Positions 1 to 11,159 of a stretch of 64,000 nt of DNA are shown piece by piece; the first letter of the stretch is position 1, and the number at the start of each line of letters is the position of its first letter. This stretch comes from Pseudisothecium myosuroides (taxonomy: Eukaryota; Streptophyta; Bryopsida; Hypnales; Lembophyllaceae): NCBI GenBank assembly GCA_951799445.1, contig OX637291.1, positions 9,922,501-9,986,500 of the forward strand. The letters are read 5' to 3'. The position numbers and the translations under genes are program-made. The notes below the pieces were generated by a model that saw only the letters and a program-made list of their open reading frames with translations, ran no database searches and had not been told where the DNA came from.

Positions 1-622
1 AGTTATCAATTTGCCAATCTTTAGAAGTATATGAAGAATTTAGCAAAAGATGCCCAAATTGCACGAGTTGTCTAGAATTTTTCACTCGTACCTTTTAATT
101 CAAGGATCTAATTGGAATTTTTCTTTATTCTCATGAAGGCATTACAAGAAATCTGGGCCCTATGGAATACCACTAGGATTTCAGTGGATGTGCAAATACA
201 GTGAAATTTATTTATTTAATTTATCTATACAAAAAATTAAATAATAATAATTTTTATTAATTAATTTTTAATCAAAAATCTAATAGGGGACACCGGATGA
301 CTACTCACCTTATAGATTCTCTGACGGCCTTTTGGATTGATATTTTTTTTTAATGCACATTTTCATACATCCAAGCAGTTTAAACATGGCCTGAAATTTT
401 CTCTAATGGAAGTTAATTGTTCCCATTTTCTATCAAATAAGATAAGAACGTCTATTAAATATTGACTTCAAAAGCGTCCACTTGAGTTTGAAAATGTCCA
501 TTGAACAAACACTTATTGTTTTAGGAAGTAAATAGCAAGTATCAAAATCATTGCATTGTAGCAAACCATATGTAATACACACTTGTACTTGGTTGGAAGA
601 CAATGAAGTCATATAAGATAAA
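1..622. other. AT-rich intergenic DNA, nothing recognised
   Basis: No long open frame, RNA gene or clear repeat boundary was found. The sequence is AT-rich with homopolymer runs, and it ends where the first transposon fragment begins. Confidence 0.5.
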
Positions 623-2300
623 TTAACCCTTAAAGTTCCAAAGTCCCCTTAGAGGACTCTTGGGATTTTATGACCTCAATTTTTGACATTATTTTTTGAA
701 AAAAGTTTGAAGTTAGAAAATCACATTAGCTTTTAATCTCAATTAGTGCATGGGAGCAAAAGTTATGCTACCCTAAGCCCCCAAGGCAGTTAGCCGAGTA
801 AGAAAAATCACAAAAAGTTGATTTTTTTCTCGAAGATTACATTTTTCTCTACGTGTGAAGCTTTGATTCATTCCATTTGGATTGGTGATGTGAAAGTTAT
901 GAACATTTTGTTTTGTGGGCAATCATTTCATCATCTTGGAAAAATAGCTTATAGGCTTTATTTTTTATTTCAATTTTTATAATTAAAAAGAATAAAAAAT
1001 GCCACATAGTGTGATTTGTTTGCTAGAACAATCTCACTATTGGGATTAACCCCTAAAGACCCAAAGCCTTTTTTCTGCCAAAAACCCATCAAAACTGCCA
1101 TTTCTATAGCAAGGAGTAAAAAAAATGAAAAATGTCTTTTTTGCACATCTAACCGTAAGATCTTACACCTAACTAGTATGAGAATATGTGGAAAAAATTT
1201 CAAATTTTTTGACCGCTCAGATTGCAAGATATCTGCGTTTAAAGTGGAAAAAACAAGTATTTCAGCACATTGCGGGACTAGATTTTTTGACTTTAAACAT
1301 TTTTCACTTAAAATTTTTGCACTACAAAGTTTTGTGGTTAAAATTTTTATAGTGGAGAATTGAGTTGCGAGTCTAGGGAAAAAAAAATATTCAAAAAAAC
1401 TTAATTATCATTCCTAAAAAATTTATTAAGTAGAAGTAGGTACAAGATAGAAGGAAAATCTAAAACATTAAATAATATATTTTAGATGGAATTAAAATAC
1501 ACTAATCCCAATGGTGAGATTGTTCTAGCACGTAAACTAAACCATGAGAATTTTTATTTTTTTTTAAATTGCAAAAATAGCACTTAGAAATGAATCCTAC
1601 AAGTTATTTTTTCCAAGAAGATGCTCTAACTGCCCAAAAAACAAGAACGTCCATAACTTTCTCATAACAAATCCAAATGAAATGAATCAAAGCTTTCTAG
1701 ATAGACAAAAATATAATCAACAAGAAAAAAAATATTAAAAAAAAAATCAAATTTTTGCCAAATTTTTCTTGCTGCCCGGATTGCCCAATTACAAAAAAAA
1801 GTAACATATTTGGCCATAACTTTTGACTCCTATTTCCAAATGTCCTGAAATTTAGTGCATATGAAAGATATTCCTTGCGCCAACCTTCTATTAAAATTTC
1901 AGCTTAAAATATGGAAATCTCTAGTCAGACGGACCTGCCCAAAATTTATATACAACCAAAAAACACATGCCGGTCCTTTAGGGGTTAATACATTTCAATT
2001 TCAACTTAGAGCTATTAATGATTTAGATTTTTATTCTATCTTGTACCTACTTTTACTTTTACTAATTGCTAAGAGTAAAAATCAAGTTTTTGTTTTGAAT
2101 TTTTTTCCAAGACTTCAACTCAATTTTTCAATATAAAAATTAGAAATTCAAAATCTATAGTGCAAAATTTTGAAGTTAAGGAGATTCAAAGTCTTATTAT
2201 CTAGTCACATCAGGAACAAAACAATTTATTTTCTTCACTTTGAACTCAAACATCACCTAATCTACATGGTCAAAGTTTTAAAATTTTCTACCCCTCTCAT
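623..2300 (-). mobile_element. Older CCCCTAAAGG-end element, split by a nested copy
   Basis: A TTAA at 623 is followed by CCCTTAAAG, a diverged version of the family end. The left part (623-1045) matches the inverse of 1505-1985 inside the nested copy and the plus-strand order of the copy at 5265-6185. The element is interrupted at 1046 by a full copy and resumes at 1989, where the sequence lines up with 5735-6040. Its far end decays around 2300 and no terminal repeat is seen there. No transposase is present, so it is non-autonomous or a relic. Confidence 0.6.
1046..1988 (+). mobile_element. Non-autonomous TTAA-flanked element, copy 1 (piggyBac-like ends)
   Basis: TTAA at 1046-1049 is followed by CCCCTAAAGACCC; the right end reads GGTCCTTTAGGGG then TTAA at 1985-1988. 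The ends form a short terminal inverted repeat, and TTAA is duplicated. Related elements at 5731 and (reverse strand) 1510 show the same target region without the insert, which supports a real insertion. TTAA targets and termini beginning CCC are known traits of piggyBac elements. No transposase is seen, so the superfamily is inferred from the ends only. The short ORFs inside are incidental. Confidence 0.7.
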
Positions 2301-2362
2301 TTTATTATTAAGGGGAGCATTCAACCTTTCTAAATAACAATTTTGTATACAAGGATGTCCAT

Positions 2363-3930
2363 TTAACCCCTAAATGCCCAAGGCACCAAATTTTGATGTC
2401 AACAATATTTTGAAGTTAAATAAAACCTAACCAAGTTGCTATTTTTAGTAGTTTATATTTTTGTAAAATTCTTTTTGAAGTCTAGTTTTAGCTTCAAAAG
2501 TCCGCTTTTGAAAATGATGGATTATAATTTTTCTACTCAAGATTTTGTGCAAGGGTACCCATTGCAATCTTGACTTTCTGTAGTGTTGAGGGCTCTTAGA
2601 AATGAGCCTCAAATACACTAGATCTTGGAGGAAAAATCACATTAGAAATTCATTTAATTCCTAAAGGCCCAAGGCATTTTCTGGCTCTGAAACCACTGAA
2701 AACTGTCATTTCTGCTGCGATCACTCCCTAAACCAAAAAAAACTTTTTTTTTAGAATCTAACCGTAGGATTGTGTACTTTACTTGTCTCAAATCATGTGG
2801 TAAAAATTTCATGAAGTTTGACCGTACGGATTGGAAGATATTAGTGTTTGAAGTTGGAAAAAGAAGTTTTTTTGAACTCTGGATTGCAATTTCAGATGAC
2901 TTTGACGGCCATTTGTGGATTTTTTTTGCACTACACACCATAAAGTTAAAATTTTTCGTGTTGAACATTTGAGTTGAGAGTCGGGGAAAAAAATTTCAGA
3001 ATGTCAAAATCTGATTTTCACATATAAAAAAATTGTTAAGTAGAAGTAGGTCCAAAATTGAACAAAACACTAAATCTTCAATAGCTCTTAGATGGAATTA
3101 AAAAACCATAATCCCAACGATTAAATTGTTCTTGCAAAGAAACTTAACCTTTTCAAAAAAAAAAATTGAAAAATTTCGAAAATTGCATTCAAAAATGAAT
3201 TTTATAAGTTGTTTTTTGAAGAAGACGCTTAGATTGCCCAAAAAACAAGATTGTCCATAACTTTCTCATTTTGAGTCCAATTAGAATGAATCAAAGCTTC
3301 AAATATAGACAAAAACATGATCTTTGAGAAAAAAAATCAAAAAAAAAAATTCAATTTTTTTAAGTTTTTTTTTTCTGCCCGGCAAACTGCTTTTTTGACT
3401 TTGGGCGGCATAACTTTTTTTCCCGGGCACCGATTGAAAAAAAAATTATATTTTTGGAAAGCTAATGTGATTTCCTATCTTCAAAAAAAGTTTCAAAAAA
3501 TCAGGTCCAAATTTCAGGTCGCACGAGCCTGCCTGAAATCCCAAGTGTCCCCCAAGGGGACTTTGGGCCTTTAGGGGTTAAAAAAATTGTAGAGTAGATT
3601 TTGAGAAGCCATAAATTGATTGGGGTTATGCATGTTAGGCCCTTTAACCTCATATTTTTTTGGTGACCAAATTTTTAGATTTGAAATATGAAAAAAGGAT
3701 TGAAAGAATTTCTTAGTTTTAACACCCTCATGTTCAAACATTATAATCTTTTAATTCATAACTGATATTGTTATGTTTATTTTTCCTATGTGATCTTTAA
3801 CATGTCTAGTTTGAATTTGTACGGTTACAAATAAAAAAAATTGATACAACTTATCAAAATGTTGGCTTTTTGTTCAAATTAGAGCAAATTTTAGGAAGCT
3901 CAAAACAGGCCTTGGGCATTTAGGGGTTAA
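2363..3930 (+). mobile_element. TTAA-flanked element B, host of nested copy 2
   Basis: The left end is TTAA (2363-2366) then CCCCTAAATGCCCAAGGC; the right end reads GCCTTGGGCATTTAGGGG then TTAA (3927-3930). This is a near-perfect terminal inverted repeat of about 18 bases. The interior is cut by copy 2 at 2654-3581, so the original element was about 0.64 kb. The interior differs from the 0.93-kb copies, so it is a related subfamily sharing the termini. No coding capacity is evident. Confidence 0.7.
2654..3581 (+). mobile_element. Non-autonomous TTAA-flanked element, copy 2
   Basis: TTAA (2654-2657) then TTCCTAAAGGCCC; the right end is GGGCCTTTAGGGG followed by TTAA (3578-3581). The interior follows the same order as copy 1: the block ending AACCGTAGGATTGTG, the block with GTAGAAGTAGGT, then the block reading TTTTTGGGCAATCTAAGC on the reverse strand. 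The orientation is the same as copy 1 and the length (928 bp) nearly the same. The ORFs at 2654-2968 and 3317-3574 lie inside it and show no protein similarity that I recognise. Confidence 0.7.
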
Positions 3931-5260
3931 AATGAGTCTAATGTTTTACCTCGTATTTTACTTAGGGTACTTTATCTTTTCAATTTTCAAAATTTTCAAA
4001 ATATTATCTGTGTCAATAAATTACAAAACAACTTTTGTTGCATTTTTTTGAATTCATTTAGAAGCTCATACAATTTTATTTGGTCATTTAGTCATCAAGA
4101 TAGTGGGTTCAAAAAAGTGTTGCTTTTAGGTGCATATAGCTTATATTAATGATTGTGTTGCATACAATCAAACTGCCCTTACTGCATGGAAATGGTGGAA
4201 GTAGTTTTTAGCTCTATGCACATAAAGAAATTCAAGTGCCAAAGGTCAGTTAATTAAACATGCTCATGAATTACAATAATTGTATTTGATTGGTTCAAAT
4301 TAGTTGTTCAACTAAAAACATTAGTGATGTATGACACAATTAGCTTCATTGATGATTTGTGTAGTAGACTTTATGCACATAATGAGTATGCAAATATAGA
4401 ACTATAGTTTGTTATGCAAGTAGGGAATTTGCATTATGAGAGGTTTCACTGTAGTTACAATGGATGAAATATTCATCAAATATTCTTTCAATCCATGCGT
4501 CAGTCCTATTGTGTCAAGAACAAGTCTACTAAATCTAAGGTTACTTGCCTTTATCATACATTTGACTTTAATTATTCATCTCACTATGTATAGGATACAT
4601 TTGGTATGTAAAGGCTTCTTCAATGGATCTAGCATTTAGCTCCACAATGCATTTTTGAGGTGGAACCTTTGCCTAGAATAAAAGTCTTAGCCCATCCCAT
4701 TCATTGCATCGTTCATTGTAATGACTCTCACGCCACTTTCTTTACCCAAGTTGGAGTTGTGAGACTATTTGAATAGAGCGCAAGACTCCTCGACGTGAAC
4801 ATCAATTGTTAACTTTTAATGTAGCAATTGAGACTTCCTATATTTCCAAGTGCCATAATAGCCATATCGATCCTACATGTGGAATTTTGCACATGTATAA
4901 GTGTGCAAAAGCTTAGTGATCATTGTAAAGCATCTACATTGGTAATTATATCCCAAGTAAGTTGCTTTGTTAAATTATGACAATGATGCAAGGATTGTCT
5001 TGAATGCATAACAAAATTCATAAAATTTGGATCAATGGTTACAAAGTTGTATTCAATTTAGTCTTTTTGTTTTCAACTTGGGAAGTTAGGTAGCAAGAAA
5101 AACTTATTGTTTTTTAGTGTTTTTTTTTCTTGAATTTTTTTCATGGATCCCAACCAAATATAAAAGCAACTCATCAACCTGAAATTTTTTTGAGACACAT
5201 ACATTTTTCTAGAAAAAATTGAAAATGCAAGTGCAAAGTCGTGAAAAAAAATCTAGTTGT
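3931..5260. other. AT-rich intergenic DNA, nothing recognised
   Basis: No gene, RNA or bounded repeat was recognised. The ORF at 4436-4639 is short, with a composition like its surroundings and no visible domain. Confidence 0.45.
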
Positions 5261-6189
5261 CTAGCCCCTAAAGGACCGTTTGTCCCCTTTGGGGACAATT
5301 TGGGTCTGGGTAGGTTCCTATTGTCTCAATTTTTAATAAATTTTTTTGGGATTTTTTGAAGTTGTGTAGTTTTGCAAGAGCTTCATGGATATATATTTTT
5401 TATTTAAATCGGTGCCCAGGAGCAGAAATTATGGCACAATAAGCCAAAAACGGAGATTGGCAGGCATCCAAAAAAATCACAAAAAGTCAAAATAATTTTT
5501 TTCTTAAAAATTCCTAAAATATTATATTTTTGTCTACATGTGAAGCTTTGATTCATTCAATTTGGACATGTGATGAAAAAGTTATGGACAATCTTAGTTT
5601 TTCAGGCAATTTAAGCATCTTCTTGAAAAAATAACCTATAGGATTCATTTTTGAATGCAATTTTTACAATTTTCCAAAAAAAATTGTTGGACATGGTTAA
5701 ATTTGCTTGCTAGAACAATCTCACCATTGGGATTATTGTGTTTCAATTCCATCTTAGAGTTATTAATGGTTTTGTCTTTCCTTCATTCTTGAACCTACTT
5801 TTGCTTAACAATTTTTTAATGAGTGAAAATTAAGTTTCTTTTTCTTGATTTTTTTTCCTGAATTCTCAACTCAAATATGCAACATAAAAAGTTAAAAAAT
5901 CAAAATTAATAGTACAGAAAATTTAAGTTAAAAAGATTCAAAGCCAAAAAATCTAGTCATAGAAGGTATAAAAAAACTTTTTTTCTTTACTTTGGATGCA
6001 AATATTTTGCAATCTATGTGGTCAAAGTTTCTGAAATTTCTTCCGTATGTACTTATACTAGTCTAGTATAAGATCCTATGGTTAGATATGCAAAAAAAAA
6101 CAATTTTTAAAGTTTTTTGCTCTTCGCAATAGAAATGGCAGTTTCAAGTGTTGTTTGATGGAAAAAAGCCTCGGTCCTTTAGAGGCTAG
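5261..6189 (-). mobile_element. CCCCTAAAGG-end element, copy 3 (CTAG flanks)
   Basis: The element proper is 5265-6185 (921 bp). It starts CCCCTAAAGGACC and ends GGTCCTTTAGAGG, and is flanked on both sides by CTAG (5261-5264 and 6186-6189). It is inverted relative to copies 1 and 2 and uninterrupted, so it is a useful full-length reference: GCTAGAACAATCTCACCATT at 5709, then the block around AACCTACTTTTGC, then the block with AGATCCTATGGTTAG. The flank differs from the TTAA seen elsewhere, so target choice may be looser than strict TTAA. Confidence 0.65.
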
Positions 6190-6884
6190 GTTGAGATTAA
6201 ATACACATTTCACCTCATAATTCTTCAATTGCTCATCTAAATTGAGCAAAAAATAATGCGTTAGAAATCTAGTAACATGACACATGCTGTCCAAAAAATA
6301 ATTTCAAAAAGTAAACTTTTTTTATTTTACTATGGCTTAGTACCTTAAAAAAATGCAAAAGCCTAATATGAGTTTCTTAATCATGTAGGGGTTCATACAA
6401 TTGCCAGGCTTGGGGGCCGAATTCCCATTGAAGATGCCCCAAGAAGAAAAATTGGAAATTGTTGAGCTCTTTAAATATAGATGTGAAATTATAGCATGCA
6501 AAAGATAAATATGCTTTTACTACTTCAATCTTGCAGATTTTTATGACCTTATGATAGCACATCTATTCTTAAGCTTAAAGTGCTATCCTCACAAATGGCT
6601 AAATTTAGCAAAAGTTATACCCAATTTTTGTATGCCTACAAATAATGAGAATAGCATGGTGAGAATTTGTTAATTTTGAATTTGTAGCACAGTTAGCATT
6701 GCTTTCAGCCACTTCAGCTATTAACAAAAATCACATTTATTACCGCTCATCTGGAGCGCCATTTCAGGCCCCTTCAGTGCTGCACAGAATTTGCTTTTGA
6801 CGGCTGCAAGTTAGTTGGGGTGCAAAATTAACGTCAGGACAGAATCCAAGGCTACTTCAGTCATAACGTATGCTGGGCACCCCC

Positions 6885-7170
6885 CCAAACGCCACATTTT
6901 GCTACTGTGCCTGGTTACTATTGTTAGATTGGTTAAATTTTCATATTTTCTTGTTAGAATGGCAAGTGAAAGGAGGTTCTAACTCATCAAAGAATGCAAC
7001 ATTTGGATAATGTATGTAAAAGTTATGAAGGGTCAAAGTTTTTTTTGGTAGAGATATTTGTATAGAATCGTTTGTTTCACATAGGTACACATTGATTTTA
7101 GAGATGTGTCCAGGGTGATGAAGGCAATTTTGGGTTAGTGGTACATTTTTGGGTGCCCATCTTAACAAGT
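6885..7170 (+). repeat. Dispersed repeat family Q, copy A
   Basis: This roughly 280-bp stretch has relatives at 7745-7990 (reverse), 10125-10370, 16370-16620 and 53120-53280 (reverse). Shared landmarks are a TTTGCTACTGTGCCTGGTTA-type left edge, TGGCAAGTGAAAGGAGGTTC, and AAAAGTTATGAAGGGTC. The right edge holds GGGTGCCCATCTTAA. No terminal inverted repeat or open frame is obvious. It is probably an old short non-autonomous transposon of unknown class. Confidence 0.55.
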
Positions 7171-7744
7171 CTAAAAAAGTGACTTTCATTAGGTGAATTA
7201 AAATTGGATTTTGTTGGTGAAAAGGATGAATTTTCAATGAAAGAAGAATAAAATTCTTAGTGAACGTGGAATGCTAGACATTTAATTATAAATTTTGAAA
7301 GTGAAGGCAAGTAGGCTGCTATTTTAATTCAGAGGGGGGTTCAGTAATCTCATGGCATAGTTTTGTGAAGGAAACATGACATATTCCAAAGAGATCTTCA
7401 TGTATTTAAATGGCATGCAATAGGGGTTCAAAAACTGTCCCTGACTAATTGAAAATGGGACATTTAATACCATATTTTTACTAATTGAAAATATAACTTT
7501 TATAACTTTTTATTTCTTGTATGATACACTACCTTTTGCTTTTCAACCATCTAAAGAATGAATTTTGTCCCTTCATCTTCTAATTATATTTGGACACCAT
7601 GTGAAGACAAAGTATTGAACTTCAACACACCAAGTGGCTAATTGGTTTGTATTTTCTCTTTGCAATGAAATTCCACTTCATTTGTTTCACATGAAACAAA
7701 ACAAAATAAAAACTAAAACAACTTCTATATATCAATTCTTCAGT

Positions 7745-7990
7745 TGTGCTATAGCCATACTACAGGAGGCACACCCAAATGTGCCATTGACCTTACACTG
7801 CCATCTTTACTATGTATACATCTCCAAAATCAAATCTGTACCTATGTGGAAGAAAACACTTTTAGAATCAAACTTTGTTCCTTAATAACTTTTGCATACA
7901 ATATCCAAATGCCACGTTATCTAGTGTGTTGGAACCTCTTTTCACTTGCCAACAAGAACATATGAAAATTTGACCAGTTTCATAATAGTA
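7745..7990 (-). repeat. Dispersed repeat family Q, copy B
   Basis: This is the reverse-strand counterpart of copy A: AACCTCTTTTCACTTGCCAA and TAACTTTTGCATACAATATC match the inverse of copy A landmarks. Copies A and B form a loose inverted pair about 0.6 kb apart. A 20-bp string near its end (AAATAGGCTCAGTAGCAAAA) recurs at 8108-8127. Confidence 0.5.
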
Positions 7991-8199
7991 AATAGGCTCA
8001 GTAGCAAAAACTTTTCTCTTCATTGTCCAGCATGTGTGGCTTGGCTGTTTTGTATTTTTTTTTTCTTTTAATGCAATGGCTCGTTCCATTTGTTCAAAAA
8101 TAAAAAAAAATAGGCTCAGTAGCAAAAAGTGTCAGTTTTGGGTGTACCTACCTTAGACCCTTTTATAGGGTTGGTCTGAAGAGTTTGGTCACTCAATAT

Positions 8200-8640
8200 C
8201 ATCATTACATTGGAAGCTTTCACAAGGGTGTGCCAAACACAAGCTTCACATTCACGCAACCTGCCTCCTTCATGCTATCCTCAATCGTCCAAATACAGCA
8301 AATACTGTCAAATTTGGCCACCGAGGGCGCCGTGGTCGTTCGAGGGTGAAGGACCTCAATTACATTACCTTGGAAGCTTTCTGCAGTAAGTTGCTGCTGT
8401 CCCAGCCAGACTCCCAGCATCTTATTGTATGTGGAACTTCAGTTCAAGTCCTCCCATTGAAGAAATTCACTGTGTCAGAGTTTGAAGTTACATTGGGTCG
8501 CCGGGCGCGCCAGCTACCCGGAGCCCGCCATTTGAGCGATGCCGTGGGAATTTGGCGATGCTGTAAGAGTCTAAGCTTAGATTTACTTCAGAGTTCTTAG
8601 GAAAGCAGAGATTTTGAGTACAGGTCTCACTTAATTTGAG
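8200..8640. other. GC-richer island upstream of the coiled-coil gene
   Basis: Base composition rises well above the flanks here. An 84-codon ORF (8346-8600, plus) and a 66-codon ORF (8220-8420, minus) overlap, and neither shows a recognisable domain. The position 1.1-1.4 kb before the coiled-coil ORFs would suit promoter or 5' UTR sequence, but no TATA box or transcript evidence can be claimed. Confidence 0.25.
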
Positions 8641-9681
8641 CAAGCTATTTTGTCTATTCCATCATTCTCCTTCGTGTAATGCACATTCTTTGCAATGTAG
8701 TGTTTAGCCACTTCGATTTGAGTGAGTGAGAGCATTATCGAAATGTATCGTGAGTTTAGGATTTATAGTTGTTTGAGAGCAATTTTCACGATCTTAGCTC
8801 TACTCAGTGGAATCCAGTATTGATCACAAACGTTAGAGCTTGATGGAGCTAGCATCACAGATCTAGGATAGTTTCGCCCGCAAGCATGTGAGGTGGATTG
8901 TGCAGTAATGCAGGCTATTGATGTTCGTGTTCATTGAGGTGCCCTTATACTTCACCTGGTTCTTGAGTTGAGAAATCAGTCTTCCTTTCAATCCTCACGA
9001 CTCCAACAGACATTAGATTTCGATTCAAGTTCAAGGAACTTGCATTGTTTGATTCTGTAACCGGTTGAATCATTAAGTGCAAAGTCGTGTGCAAGTGCAA
9101 TTTGAAACATATATGTGCTTGTTTTTGACATCAGGCCATACGAAATCCGCCCAGTGTAGTACTGATTTGGTCTCACTTTGAACTAGAAATTTGATGGTGA
9201 GGGCCGTCATCGAAGCAGTTATCTAGGGAAGAAGCAAGACTTCCGAGGTTAATGAAAGGGTGAGTGCGTAATCCGTGTTGCTGTTCAGCATAAATATCTT
9301 TGATCTTGAAATATGTATTCAACTTCACTTCTGTCGAAGATGTATTTTCCATTCAATCGTACGTTTGTCAGCATCTTGCGTCAAATAGATACTACCATAT
9401 ATGCGAGATGACTCAAGAAACCAGAAGTGCCTTCGTTTTTTGTACTGTACTTCTCACTATCTTTTCCTATCAGTGCTATGTTCTGCATTCATTTTTGTTT
9501 ATGAGGAGTTGACAAGTATGCCTGCAGGAGGGATGATCTGACTTAAGAAATACACAAAATTAGGGTTCTAAGTTATGGTTCCAGTGTCGAAGCTCATTGT
9601 GTGGTAGCTGAAGAAATTTAATTCGACATTATTGTGGATAACTGTAGGTGAGGAGGACTCGATCGAGTTTCTTACTTTAAA

Positions 9682-11149
9682 ATGTTGTCCGCTTCGAAGA
9701 AATTCGAATTCGAGAAAATTTTGAAAAAGGCCGAGGAGAAAATAGCCTATCTCGAAAGAATCTCCAAGCTGGAGACTGAGGTCAAAGAGTCTCAAGCCGA
9801 GAAGATATCTCAGCTGGAGCGCAAGTTGAAAGAGAGTTTGCACGCCAATGCGGATTGCACTACGAAGCTCCGTGGCTTGGAGCAACATTTGCAACAAACT
9901 GAACAGTCGAAACGGAAATGCGAAACCTCTCTCTACTCAATGCAGATAAGATTCAACACGACCAGCAGTGCACTGGATAATGCCAAGTTGAAGCTTGCAA
10001 CGAGTGCCATTGACACTGATTCCCGGTTGGAAATGATCAAGGTACATGCACCAGCTTGGCCCCTCTCTTACCAACTCCATTCCGTTAGAATGTAGTTCAC
10101 AAAATTAGTGGGATAAGAGTTTCTGTGCACCGGATTTTGAATATTCTTGCTAGCAAATGAAAGTGGGTTCCAACACACCAAGAATTTATCATTTGGAATG
10201 CAACATGCAAGAGTTACAAGTGTCCAAAGTTTTAAAGTTTTATTGGTAGATGATTGGAAACGAACTCCAGTTTTATTGTTGAGCGAATGAACATTCTCAA
10301 TATCAATATGTACTCTTTTAGGACTCGATTTTGAAGTCCTGCATTTAGGGAGGTGTTGCAATTAGGTGTGGCTGTATTAACAAACTCATGATATTGAATG
10401 TTTGTGTATTTGTGACAGGCATTGCACATGTTGTGTGAGGAGGACGACAGAATAATGGTCAGGTATGAAGGAGCTCTCGACATACAAGGCTGGCATACTG
10501 CCACTGAGTTTAAGTTCAAATACGGAAAAACCTACTCAGATTTCACAAGCTTCTGGGATGCACGTCAAGTCCAGAAGAAGTTCGACCACCTTCTGAAGCT
10601 GGATTATCAGGAAGGAGATCTAGAGGTACAAATGTTTCTCTTTCTCCAGTGTTGTAAAGAAAATCACATCTTCCACATTAATGTAAAGTCTCCATTCACC
10701 ATACAGGTGAACTTTGAACCTTTCCCTACAACAAACAATCTAGAAACTCTGTATCATCTAAAATTTTGCACCTCTATTTTGTGTTCAGCTACAGTTGAAA
10801 AACGCAAATGTCAATAGACTATGTATTTTCTCAATTTAGCACAATGGAGCCTCAAGGAGTCCGGGTACTTGATGTTGCGGTTGTATTGATGTTTTCAACT
10901 ACCATTGCGCAGTATATGATACACGATGCAAACGAGGAGGTATCCAAACTGAAGGAGGAACATCGCTTAATGGCCACACGTGTAGAAACAATGTACCTTA
11001 AAATGGTTTTGTGGAGTATCAGGAGAGCGAAGTTACAAGCCATTCCTTGGAATTACGACACCAACAAAAAGGCCACTAAGGTAGAGATCCTTGACTTCAT
11101 CCTGGAAGTGATCACCTCAAAATGTAAAAGAGTCAAAAGAAGATGGTAA
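9682..11149 (+). CDS. Putative coiled-coil protein gene, multi-exon, unassigned
   Basis: Exon 1 (9682-10041, 120 codons) is rich in Lys, Glu and Leu with heptad-like spacing, for example EKILKKAEEKIAYLERISKL, and ends at a good donor (ATCAAG|gtac). Exon 2 (10419-10625) follows a TGACAG acceptor in the same phase and contains GWHTATEFKFKYGKTYSDF, then QKKFDHLLKLDYQEGDLE. A third open stretch (10808-11149, ending KRVKRRW) also has a coiled segment (DANEEVSKLKEEHRLMATRV). I found no splice junction that joins exon 2 to it in frame, so the 3' half is uncertain: a missed exon, a frameshift or gene decay. The upstream frame has a stop at 9649. The intron at 10042-10418 holds a family Q repeat. I do not recognise the family. 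Confidence 0.45.
10125..10370 (+). repeat. Dispersed repeat family Q, copy C (intronic)
   Basis: It lies inside the first intron of the coiled-coil gene. Matching landmarks are GGGTTCCAACACACCAAGAA, GCAACATGCAAGAGTTACAA and a right part resembling copy A around GATGTGTCCAGGG. It is diverged but in the same order as copy A. Confidence 0.5.
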
Positions 11150-11159
11150 ATTAATCAAC

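Noticed and set aside
8346..8600. 84-codon ORF in the GC-richer patch
   Set aside because: Overlaps another ORF on the opposite strand, with no domain or splice context; left as part of the island.
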